Positions 1-5,741 of a stretch of DNA of 5,741 nucleotides are shown here, in pieces. Source of the DNA: Saonia sp964398035. Its GTDB lineage: Bacteria; Bacteroidota; Bacteroidia; Flavobacteriales; Flavobacteriaceae. Numbering within the stretch: the stretch's first letter is position 1; every line of letters begins with the position of its first letter. The notes under the pieces were generated by a model that saw only the letters and a program-made list of their open reading frames with translations, was not told the DNA's origin and made no database searches. The position numbers were made by a program, and so were the translations under genes. Location of the stretch: NCBI GenBank assembly GCA_964398035.1, contig CAYNLI010000135.1, positions 1-5,741 on the forward strand, read 5' to 3'.

Positions 1-15
1 ACTCTTTCGCCTCCT

Positions 16-35
16 GAAATAAAATTCGTTATTTC
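16..35 (-). other. Leader hairpin in the leftward transcript
   Basis: The arms GAAATAA (16-22) and TTATTTC (29-35) are perfectly complementary around a 6-base loop. The structure lies about 10 to 30 bases downstream of the expected start of the leftward transcript from the promoter at 48-78. It is preceded by a small CCC/GGG pairing (35-37 with 43-45). The arms are A/T-rich and no U-run follows, so it looks like leader structure or a processing site rather than a terminator. The gene it precedes is outside the window. Confidence 0.4.
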
Positions 36-47
36 CCTTAGCGGGTG

Positions 48-78
48 CAAATATATAACCCTTTTTCATCTCTCACAA
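48..78 (-). promoter_or_regulatory. Leftward Bacteroidota-type promoter (P1)
   Basis: Read on the minus strand, TTG (78-76) is followed after 20 bases by TATATTTG (55-48). This matches the Bacteroidota consensus TTG-N19-21-TAnnTTTG at every fixed position. Transcription should start near base 45 and run off the left edge. The sequence just after the -7 box (CACCCGC) is unusually GC-rich for this region. Such discriminators are common ahead of tRNA, rRNA and ribosomal-protein genes, so the missing downstream gene may be of that kind; that part is inference. Confidence 0.65.
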
Positions 79-118
79 TACTTAATTGTTTTTTTTTGAA
101 ATTAATTGATTCATATTA

Positions 119-148
119 CAAACCTATCTGATTATCAGTTTTATACAA
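119..148 (-). promoter_or_regulatory. Second leftward promoter (P2) with palindromic spacer
   Basis: On the minus strand TTG (148-146) is followed by exactly 19 bases and then TAGGTTTG (126-119), a full match to the Bacteroidota promoter consensus. The start would be near 115, so this promoter would read through P1 toward the same off-window gene. The spacer contains the odd palindrome CTGATTATCAG (128-138, arms CTGAT/ATCAG), which could be an operator. An AT-rich background makes chance matches possible, but correct boxes at correct spacing twice in a row on the same strand favour a tandem promoter. Confidence 0.5.
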
Positions 149-179
149 GCTAGTTTTTTTACAAAAATAGTACTGCACT

Positions 180-226
180 AAAAACTATTAATAGCTAGTT
201 GAAACTTTTCTATACTCAAAAAGTTT
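180..226 (-). terminator. Possible terminator of the porin transcript
   Basis: Downstream of the porin stop codon the minus-strand transcript passes an 8-bp stem with arms AAACTTTT (202-209) and AAAAGTTT (219-226) and a 9-base loop. It then meets a 5-bp stem, AACTA (183-187) with TAGTT (196-200), followed on the minus strand by a short T-run. Both stems are almost entirely A/T and therefore weak, and the U-tract is short. I call it only because the position, about 60 to 110 bases after the stop, is right and nothing better is visible. Confidence 0.3.
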
Positions 227-287
227 ATAATCAGCTACATGCTTCTTTTTAAAAAAATGAAAATGAAAATTTATGTGGAAAATAATA

Positions 288-2285
288 TCAAGAAAAGAAA
301 TTCCAAACTAAACCAAAACGAATAACAAAATCCCTATAAGGATAATTCGGCGCTGAGTAATAATTATATTTTTTAGTGAACAACGTATTAAAATGTTCTG
401 CTTTAAGATACACTCTAGTTTGCTTTATCTTGGCATTGATAAAAAAATCCAACATAGGAAAACCACCAAGTTCCTCTTTGTCTTGAATATAGAATTCCCC
501 AAGTAAAGGATTGTACGCATCCATATAATACGATGTAAAATATTTAAACGTTACACCTGTTTGAAGGTACATCGCTTTTTTGAATACATTATTGGAGTAA
601 TACAAAGTATTTCTTGTTATAAGCTCTGGCACATTAAAGACATTATTTGTTTGGGAGATATTTTGATACATGACCGTATTATCTAAAGCAAACTTTCCTA
701 CACGGAATTCTTTATTATACTTCACCTTAATATAATTTATTGTGTTATTTTCTTGAAAAGGTTTTATATGTGCTTTCTCTCCACCAGCTTCTATTTCTTC
801 ATTTACAGCTATTGACCTAAAATATGTGTAGTTGTCTATAGTGGAATATTTCGCCATTAAATCACCCCATACTTGAGACTCTATATTAAACTGTAAGCTA
901 TTTGTTTTTTGTTTTTCAAAATTCGAGGTGTTTTGCCAGTTGTAATTTAAATATTCACTTTGGTACAACAGATAATTGTAATTTGGCATTTTAGAAGAAG
1001 AGTGGACAGCAAACTTCACTTTATTTCTTTCGTTTAATTTATAGCTCACCGAAGCATCAATAAGATTACCTGTTAAATTACCTGAAACATTTTGAGTAAA
1101 ACTACCATCAACCATAAAGCCCCTTATTGTTTTTGAGTAATCTGCCCCTACTAGAATTTCCTCTCCCTTTAGTTTGTTTTGTATTTGCAATGATTCCTTA
1201 ATTAGAGTACTATTAAAATAGTAATTATAGCTATAGCTATCCAAACGCCCTTTTAATTGACCCAAAATTGCATTAGAAAACACAACATTAACTTGATTGT
1301 GCATGGTTTTTAGAACGGCCTTGTCGTTCACAGGACTCAAGAAAGATGATCCAAAAACAACTGCCTGAGGTGTTTGTATATATTGGTAATACTTAGTTTC
1401 ATAATTAAATTGATGCCCTATAATCAATGATGTTGAAACATTCCTTGTTGAATCTTTTTCTTTTCTCAGAAAATCATATTGATGGTCAAAGAAATATCTT
1501 TTACCCAATATTTTATTCTGCCCATCAGGAAACACAACATCTATTCTTGACCTGTCTTTAAAATCCTCATCTCCTGATTCAAATTGCTCATCTTTGCTTG
1601 CCAAACCACCATTTACCTCACTCGTAATATTTTGCGCAGCAATATGCCCTCTAAAACTATAACGCCCATTTTTAGTTTTATAGTTACTAGTAACTATAAA
1701 ACTTCCAGATTCTACTTGGCTACGCCGATACTTCCCCAATGACCTAAATCCTTTATAGGCTATAGAAAAATTTAATCTTCTAGATGTATTAAATGTAAGC
1801 AAGGCATCTAGTGTCTGCCCTTGTTCAAATGTGGTCTTAAACATAATATCCGTCATTGGAGTGGGAACGTTGTAATAATTTACATCCTGTACTTCCTTAT
1901 AATTTAAGTGATTGGCTTTGGCTCCAATTGATGGATAAAACATCTTGTTTTCAAAATTGACCCCTAGTTTATTATAAGGTTGTCCAACATTGGAAAATGG
2001 CATTAATTCAAAATTATCCTTTCTTAAATAATTGTACTTGTATTCTTTTTGTATAGTCAGTGTGGTATCCAAGAAAGTAGTGTCTCTTGCAAAAGAGATT
2101 ATTTTATAATCTTTTATTGTTATAACTATCTCATCTTTTTGCTTATCCTTTTTTTCTTTTGATTTACCTTTTTTTTGCATCATAACAAGAGTGGAATCCA
2201 GTTTTTTAGCTGGTGGTATTGAATCTTCTTGAGAAAAAAGTGAAGTACTTAAAAAAACAAAAAGTAATAGGAGCAAATATTTCAT
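288..2285 (-). CDS. Putative porin, outer-membrane beta-barrel (Porin_10-like)
   Basis: This is a 665-residue secreted protein resembling the Bacteroidota 'putative porin' family (Pfam Porin_10), presumed to form an outer-membrane channel; its substrate is unknown. Residues 1-18 form a signal peptide: a basic MK start, a Leu/Phe-rich core, then SLFSQED with probable cleavage next to Q19. A Lys-rich stretch (about 38-50) follows and should lie in the periplasm. The segment around 74-104 (DTTLTIQKEY, then NYLRKDNFELMPFSNVGQ) is a stretch I associate with this family. From about residue 110 to the end the sequence alternates polar and aromatic residues like many beta-strands. It ends RFGLVWNFFS, with an aromatic at the penultimate position as in a barrel-assembly signal. 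The ATG at 2285-2283 fits because the signal peptide begins there. The gene is divergent from rnhB. The frame is intact despite poly-A/T tracts in the linker. The family call is solid, transport specificity is not. Confidence 0.85.
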   Translation of the reverse strand: MKYLLLLLFVFLSTSLFSQEDSIPPAKKLDSTLVMMQKKGKSKEKKDKQKDEIVITIKDYKIISFARDTTFLDTTLTIQKEYKYNYLRKDNFELMPFSNVGQPYNKLGVNFENKMFYPSIGAKANHLNYKEVQDVNYYNVPTPMTDIMFKTTFEQGQTLDALLTFNTSRRLNFSIAYKGFRSLGKYRRSQVESGSFIVTSNYKTKNGRYSFRGHIAAQNITSEVNGGLASKDEQFESGDEDFKDRSRIDVVFPDGQNKILGKRYFFDHQYDFLRKEKDSTRNVSTSLIIGHQFNYETKYYQYIQTPQAVVFGSSFLSPVNDKAVLKTMHNQVNVVFSNAILGQLKGRLDSYSYNYYFNSTLIKESLQIQNKLKGEEILVGADYSKTIRGFMVDGSFTQNVSGNLTGNLIDASVSYKLNERNKVKFAVHSSSKMPNYNYLLYQSEYLNYNWQNTSNFEKQKTNSLQFNIESQVWGDLMAKYSTIDNYTYFRSIAVNEEIEAGGEKAHIKPFQENNTINYIKVKYNKEFRVGKFALDNTVMYQNISQTNNVFNVPELITRNTLYYSNNVFKKAMYLQTGVTFKYFTSYYMDAYNPLLGEFYIQDKEELGGFPMLDFFINAKIKQTRVYLKAEHFNTLFTKKYNYYSAPNYPYRDFVIRFGLVWNFFS

Positions 2286-2302
2286 TCTATAATATTACAA
2301 AG

Positions 2303-2310
2303 CAAAGTTA
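2303..2310 (-). promoter_or_regulatory. -7 box of the porin gene
   Basis: On the minus strand TAACTTTG fits the Bacteroidota -7 consensus TAnnTTTG. Transcription would begin near 2298-2300, giving a leader of about 13 to 15 bases before the porin ATG. No TTG lies at the usual 19 to 21 base distance upstream (around 2330). The lack of a -33 element, with a palindrome in its place, suggests activator dependence. Confidence 0.5.
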
Positions 2311-2331
2311 CTTTTTTTGTCCTTAATGAAA

Positions 2332-2347
2332 TGTGAAAGTTTTCACA
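2332..2347. promoter_or_regulatory. Crp/Fnr-type operator palindrome upstream of porin
   Basis: The 16 bases TGTGAAAGTTTTCACA form half-sites TGTGA (2332-2336) and TCACA (2343-2347) around 6 bases, the classical recognition pattern of Crp-type regulators; the left half is extended as AAATGTGA. Its centre (2339.5) lies about 40 to 42 bases before the predicted porin start site. This is the position from which Crp-class activators contact RNA polymerase in class II promoters. The seven-base arms are perfectly complementary. Which regulator binds cannot be told from this window, and the site could also be used for a rightward transcript. Confidence 0.45.
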
Positions 2348-2404
2348 GAAATAAATATTATCAACAAACTATCAGTTGAACAAAAAAATTGATTATTCAC
2401 ATAA

Positions 2405-2590
2405 TATTCAGCATATTTACAAAATCTTTTTGGAACAGATACCGATCCAACAACTTCATTGGGAACAATTACAGAGAGTACCATTGATGCTACAGTAGCT
2501 TCTAGTGAAATTTATTATTGGAGGGTCATTACAACTGATAGCCAAGGAAACACATCACAATCTGAAATTTTCGAATTTAGAATCAATTGA
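2405..2590 (+). pseudogene. 3' remnant of a fibronectin-III-like domain gene
   Basis: This frame is open between a stop at 2402-2404 and the TGA at 2588-2590 and has no ATG or GTG start. Its translation from about 2429 reads like the last FN3/Ig-like domain of a flavobacterial surface lipoprotein or secreted protein: FGTDTDPTTSLGTI, then EIYYWRVITTDSQGNTSQSE, then FEFRIN and stop. The YYWRV strand followed by a TDSQGN turn is typical of such domains. The codons at 2418-2429 in the neighbouring frame read YKIFL. Joined to GTDTDP this gives a better domain sequence, so one base may have been lost in the T-run 2427-2431. The 5' part of the gene is gone, and nothing recognisable is left between the porin promoter region and 2405. 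A hairpin overlaps the stop codon. I regard it as a degraded gene end, not an expressed protein. Confidence 0.65.
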
Positions 2591-2615
2591 TTTTTAAAAA
2601 ACCATTTAAAAATCA
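2588..2615 (+). terminator. Hairpin at the end of the FN3 remnant
   Basis: The arms TGATTTTTAAA (2588-2598) and TTTAAAAATCA (2605-2615) are a perfect 11-bp inverted repeat around the 6-base loop AAACCA. The first three bases are the stop codon of the FN3-like frame, so this is probably the original transcription terminator of the lost gene. It is A/T-rich and lacks a clean U-tract beyond the stem. A terminator role is therefore plausible, not certain. Confidence 0.45.
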
Positions 2616-2646
2616 CCATCTTGCTTATAATTAATTGTAGCATTTT

Positions 2647-3246
2647 GTGGGCCTAAAGAATTATTTACATTTCTTTGATGAAGTAGGCACTGATGAAGCA
2701 GGGCGAGGCTGTCTTGCGGGTCCGGTAACCGCTGCTGCTGTTATATTGCCCAAAGGATTTAAAAACAATGTCCTAAACGATTCTAAACAACTTTCTGAAA
2801 AAAAGAGAGATGTATTGCGCCCAATTATAGAAACTATTTCTATTGGTTTTGGGGTTGCACATATCTACCCTAAAGAAATTGATAAAATCAATATTCTCAA
2901 TGCATCTATCTTGGCAATGCACCATGCCATTGAACAAATAGATTTCAATCCCAGATTCATCATTGTGGATGGCAACAGGTTTAAACCTTTTCATGACATT
3001 CCGTTTGAGTGTATTATAAAAGGAGATGCTAAATACATGAGCATTGCCGCAGCCTCAGTTCTGGCCAAAACATATAGAGATGAATACATGGAGAAAATCC
3101 ATTTGGAATACCCCATGTACAATTGGAAAAAAAACAAAGGATACCCAACAAAAGAACATAGACAGGCCATTAGAGAACATGGAATCACCAAATACCACAG
3201 AAAAAGTTTTAGACAATTACCCGAGCAGTTAAAACTAGACATATAA
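2647..3246 (+). CDS. rnhB: Ribonuclease HII
   Basis: Cytoplasmic type 2 RNase H, 199 residues, a normal length for the family. It nicks DNA 5' of single ribonucleotides and so starts ribonucleotide excision repair; it can also cut RNA in RNA/DNA hybrids. The metal-binding carboxylates are visible: D16-E17 in GTDEAGRG, D108 in FIIVDGNRF and D127 in IKGDAKYMSIAAASVLAKTYRD-type context. G19-R20-G21 and Y166 (KGYPTKEH) complete the GRG/Tyr set that senses the 2'-OH junction. The C-terminus SFRQLPEQLKLDI is of the flavobacterial form. The start is GTG at 2647: a stop at 2638-2640 closes the frame upstream, no ATG precedes the catalytic motif, and the resulting N-terminus (GLKNYLHFF before the GTDEAGRG motif) has the expected length. 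No good promoter is visible in the 31 bases between the upstream hairpin and the start. The lipoprotein gene follows after 29 bases. Confidence 0.96.
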   Translation: MGLKNYLHFFDEVGTDEAGRGCLAGPVTAAAVILPKGFKNNVLNDSKQLSEKKRDVLRPIIETISIGFGVAHIYPKEIDKINILNASILAMHHAIEQIDFNPRFIIVDGNRFKPFHDIPFECIIKGDAKYMSIAAASVLAKTYRDEYMEKIHLEYPMYNWKKNKGYPTKEHRQAIREHGITKYHRKSFRQLPEQLKLDI

Positions 3247-3259
3247 ATGGCTAAATTTG
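3229..3259 (+). promoter_or_regulatory. Promoter-like site before the lipoprotein gene
   Basis: TAAATTTG (3252-3259) fits the -7 consensus TAnnTTTG. A partial -33 element, TTA (3229-3231), lies 20 bases upstream, inside the last codons of rnhB. Transcription would start near 3263, leaving a leader of about 13 bases before the ATG at 3276. The lipoprotein gene could thus be transcribed on its own as well as by read-through from rnhB. Confidence 0.45.
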
Positions 3260-3275
3260 TAGTAAAATCGCGCAA

Positions 3276-5738
3276 ATGAAACTTAGAACATTACTCGTTT
3301 TTTCTTTTTTTCTTATTCTTAGTTGTAAAAAGGAAAAAAACACTTCCTCTTCCTTACTAGAGTTTGTTCCAAAAGATGCTGCTATTTTAATCAAAATAAA
3401 TGACCACCAAGCATTTAAAAGTGAGCTTAAAAACAATGCCTTTTTAAAGAAAATTGAAAATACCGAAATTTATAATTCTTTATTTGACAAAATAAAAAAC
3501 TTGGATTATATTTCTCCCAATTCTGAAGGTTTATTAGCCTTTATAGAAGTGGGAAAAGAGAGTTTTGAATTCGTTTATATCACGAAAACCAATTTAGATT
3601 TTTTTCAATTAGACAATGTTCAGGATCTCATCTCTGAAACCCTTACCTATGAAAATAGGAGTTATGATAAATATATAATAGGCGACAATTCTTTTTTTAG
3701 TTTAAAACAAGACAACAAAATTGTTATATGTTCCTCGCAATTAGTGCTGGAAAATTTAATCCGGGCATTTAAAAACAATAGAATACCCAAAACCCTTCAA
3801 AAGTTATATGAAGTCTCTAATCTAGACAAGCCGGCGACAATATTTATTAACACCGCCAACAGTGACCCCATCATCACCTCAAATTTATTGGAAAGCTCAA
3901 AAATAAAAGTCTCCAATTTTTCTGATTGGGTTTCCTTGGATCTGAATACTGGTCAAAATCATGTGATTCTTAATGGCATTGCCATTGCCAATGATTCATT
4001 GAGCCATTTTATAAACCTATTTAAAAACACCCGTCCTTTAACACATCTAACACCGAGAATAGCCCCCTTAAATTCTGATGCCGTTCTTTCCTATACTTTT
4101 GATGATTACAATACATTTGCCAGAAACCAACAAAAATATTTAGACCGCTCTTCTACTTTGGATACCATTTTCAATACCGTGGAAGAAATTGGTTTTATCT
4201 TTTTAAACTCAAAAAAAGGAGTCGTTCTAAAAACATATGGTTCAGAAAATATTCATCAATACTTAAATGGCATAAAAAAGAAAAGTTTGGATTATCAAGG
4301 GAGTGAAATTGTTGAGTTGAACTCTTCAGATTTTTTAAATCATTTTTTTGACCCCATCATAAAAGATTTTACCGCCAACCATTATACCATCATAGATAAT
4401 ACATTCCTGTTTTCTAAGAATAAAGAAACATTGCAAACCATAATCAGCAACTACAAAAACGGAGCTACATTTAATAAAAGTGCTGTTTACGTGGCATCCA
4501 AAGAAGTATTATCCAATGAATCCACTATGCAGTTCATCTCCAATTCAAAAGGAATCGAACACTTTCTAGAACAAGACTTTTCGAAAAAAATGGTGGCGGA
4601 CATTAAGAAATCTGATTTATCCAAATACGCATTTGGGGCACAATTAATTGCGGACAACAACTTTTATCATACTTCCTTAATTGCACAAAGAATTGAAAAA
4701 CAAGTTAAGACCAATACCACTTCTCCATTGTTCACCGTACAATTGGATGCAGATTTGGCCAACACACCTCAATTTATAACCAACCACAGGACAAATAAAA
4801 AAGAGATTGTGGTACAGGACATAGATAATAATCTGTATTTAATATCACCCAAAGGAAAAGTTCTTTGGAAAAAGCAATTGGATACCAAAATAATAGGAAA
4901 AATAGAGCAAGTAGATATTTATAAAAATGGAAGATTACAATTGGCTTTCACCACCAATAACCAGTTTCTGATTTTGGATAGAAACGGAAAAGAAGTTGAA
5001 CCTTTTAACAAAACCTATGAAGGCGGCAACTTAAACTCATTGGCTGTTTTTGATTATGAAGGGCGTAAAAATTATCGCTTTGTAGTTACCCAAGGTACTA
5101 AAGTATTTATGTACAATGGTAAAGGTGACATTGTAAATGGCTTTACATATATCAATACAAATGCACAGATTACCCATACACCCAAGCATTTTAGAATTGG
5201 TAAAAAAGATTATTTGACTTTTATGCTTGAAGATAATTCACTCAAAATTTTAAACCGAACAGGTAAGGACAGAGTCAAGGTAATAGATAAAATTGATTTT
5301 TCCGATAATGAAATATACCTCTACAAAAACAAGTTCACTTTAACTGACACTAAAGGAATTCTTCACCAAATAGATGAAAAGGGGAAAATTGGTAGGGTTA
5401 ATTTTAATTTGAACAAGGATCATGGCATAGATGCAACAAGTAGGACTTTAGTTGTAATGAATGACAATGTTTTGACCATTAAAGGCAAAAAAGTGGAATT
5501 AGATCTAGGAGTCTACACCAAGCCCAAAATATTCTACATCTATGATAAGATATACGTATCTGTCACTGATATTCAAAACCAAAAAATATACCTTTTTGAC
5601 AGTCAGGCCAAATCCATTCCAAATTTTCCTGTTTATGGGAATTCTCTAATAGACATAGCAGATATGGACAATGACAAGAAATTGGAACTTGTAGCCAAAG
5701 ACTTGGATAATTCTATCATTGTCTACAAAATGAATTAA
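3276..5738 (+). CDS. Large lipoprotein, DUF3352-like half plus beta-propeller
   Basis: An 820-residue exported lipoprotein of unknown function. Residues 1-17 are a lipoprotein signal peptide ending in the lipobox LILSC, with C17 lipidated. The next residues (KKEKN) lack a clear acidic surface-export signal, so it may stay on the periplasmic side. The N-terminal half has two segments that look alike, FVPKDAAILIKIND (30-43) and IAPLNSDAVLSYTFDDY (262-278). The first recalls DUF3352-type proteins, where a 'VP.DA' motif opens each unit. From about 486 to the end come repeated strands of a PQQ/WD40-like beta-propeller: LYLISPKGKVLW (520-531), FLILDRNGKEV (564-574), VFMYNGKGDIV (610-620), LKILNRTGK (656-664), LHQIDEKGK (696-704) and IYLFDSQAK (771-779). 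A DMDNDKKLE loop (796-804) resembles calcium-binding FG-GAP loops. The protein shares no RNase motif with its neighbour rnhB. It is probably a scaffold or binding protein of the envelope; no enzyme activity can be inferred. Confidence 0.8.
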   Translation: MKLRTLLVFSFFLILSCKKEKNTSSSLLEFVPKDAAILIKINDHQAFKSELKNNAFLKKIENTEIYNSLFDKIKNLDYISPNSEGLLAFIEVGKESFEFVYITKTNLDFFQLDNVQDLISETLTYENRSYDKYIIGDNSFFSLKQDNKIVICSSQLVLENLIRAFKNNRIPKTLQKLYEVSNLDKPATIFINTANSDPIITSNLLESSKIKVSNFSDWVSLDLNTGQNHVILNGIAIANDSLSHFINLFKNTRPLTHLTPRIAPLNSDAVLSYTFDDYNTFARNQQKYLDRSSTLDTIFNTVEEIGFIFLNSKKGVVLKTYGSENIHQYLNGIKKKSLDYQGSEIVELNSSDFLNHFFDPIIKDFTANHYTIIDNTFLFSKNKETLQTIISNYKNGATFNKSAVYVASKEVLSNESTMQFISNSKGIEHFLEQDFSKKMVADIKKSDLSKYAFGAQLIADNNFYHTSLIAQRIEKQVKTNTTSPLFTVQLDADLANTPQFITNHRTNKKEIVVQDIDNNLYLISPKGKVLWKKQLDTKIIGKIEQVDIYKNGRLQLAFTTNNQFLILDRNGKEVEPFNKTYEGGNLNSLAVFDYEGRKNYRFVVTQGTKVFMYNGKGDIVNGFTYINTNAQITHTPKHFRIGKKDYLTFMLEDNSLKILNRTGKDRVKVIDKIDFSDNEIYLYKNKFTLTDTKGILHQIDEKGKIGRVNFNLNKDHGIDATSRTLVVMNDNVLTIKGKKVELDLGVYTKPKIFYIYDKIYVSVTDIQNQKIYLFDSQAKSIPNFPVYGNSLIDIADMDNDKKLELVAKDLDNSIIVYKMN

Positions 5739-5741
5739 TTG

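Larger units (their letters stand above)
1..287. other. Intergenic region with leftward promoters, no gene
   Basis: This AT-rich stretch has no open frame that resembles a protein. It lies between the 3' end of the porin gene and whatever begins beyond the left edge. It contains two leftward promoter-like sequences, a leader hairpin and candidate terminator hairpins, listed separately. It also has a run of nine T at 89-97 and an 8-base direct repeat AGCTAGTT at 148-155 and 193-200, whose significance I cannot judge. Confidence 0.8.

Noticed and set aside
1..15. Possible start of a tRNA on the minus strand (GGAGGCGAAAGAGT)
   Set aside because: The universal U8 is absent after a 7-base acceptor strand and too little sequence is available to fold anything.
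82..114. Ten-codon minus-strand frame beginning at the predicted start of P2
   Set aside because: It is too short to judge, consists mainly of codons from the poly-A run, and has no attenuator-like structure after it.
162..169. Minus-strand TATTTTTG, another -7-like box
   Set aside because: No TTG lies at the right distance upstream, and such an A/T-only match is expected by chance here.
239..325. Short plus-strand frame of 28 codons starting with ATG at 239
   Set aside because: It runs into the 3' end of the porin gene, is Lys/Asn-rich as expected from AT-rich DNA, and lacks a promoter.
2581..2592. AATCAATTGATT, a perfect 12-base palindrome
   Set aside because: It overlaps the coding end of the FN3 remnant and the longer hairpin at 2588-2615, and low-complexity A/T palindromes of this size are common in this DNA.
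2626..2631. TATAAT as a classical -10 element for rnhB
   Set aside because: Bacteroidota primary sigma factors use TAnnTTTG instead, and no -35-like TTGACA is placed correctly.
2773..3275. Open frames antisense to rnhB (2773-2994 and 2991-3275, minus)
   Set aside because: They overlap a clearly real gene, have no recognisable domain, and their residue content is what the complement of rnhB would give.

Overview
The window looks like chromosome of a Bacteroidota member, most likely a marine-type Flavobacteriaceae. The DNA is strongly AT-rich. Promoter-like sites follow the Bacteroidota pattern (TTG about 20 bases before TAnnTTTG) and there are no strong Shine-Dalgarno sequences. The three intact genes encode a Bacteroidota 'putative porin', a flavobacterial-type ribonuclease HII and a flavobacterial lipoprotein. 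Organism assignment is inference from protein style, not from a marker gene.

Layout, left to right. Bases 1-287 hold no gene. They carry two tandem leftward promoters (about 119-148 and 48-78) that serve something beyond the left edge, a small leader hairpin (16-35), and AT-rich hairpins that may end the porin transcript (180-226). Bases 288-2285 (minus) encode a 665-residue outer-membrane beta-barrel of the putative porin family. Upstream of it lie a -7 box without a recognisable -33 element and a perfect TGTGA-N6-TCACA palindrome, placed where an activator of the Crp/Fnr family would bind. Bases 2405-2590 (plus) are the decayed 3' end of a gene for a fibronectin-III-like domain; its probable terminator hairpin is at 2588-2615. 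Bases 2647-3246 (plus) are rnhB, starting with GTG. Bases 3276-5738 (plus) encode an 820-residue lipoprotein with a DUF3352-like N-terminal half and a C-terminal beta-propeller. It has its own promoter-like box just after rnhB.

The genes do not form an obvious pathway. The porin and the lipoprotein are envelope proteins and rnhB is housekeeping DNA repair. The points most worth a second look are the Crp-type palindrome at the porin promoter, the FN3 gene remnant with its surviving terminator, the uncharacterised propeller lipoprotein, and the tandem leftward promoters with a palindrome in one spacer. I see no CRISPR array, insertion sequence, complete tRNA or defence system.
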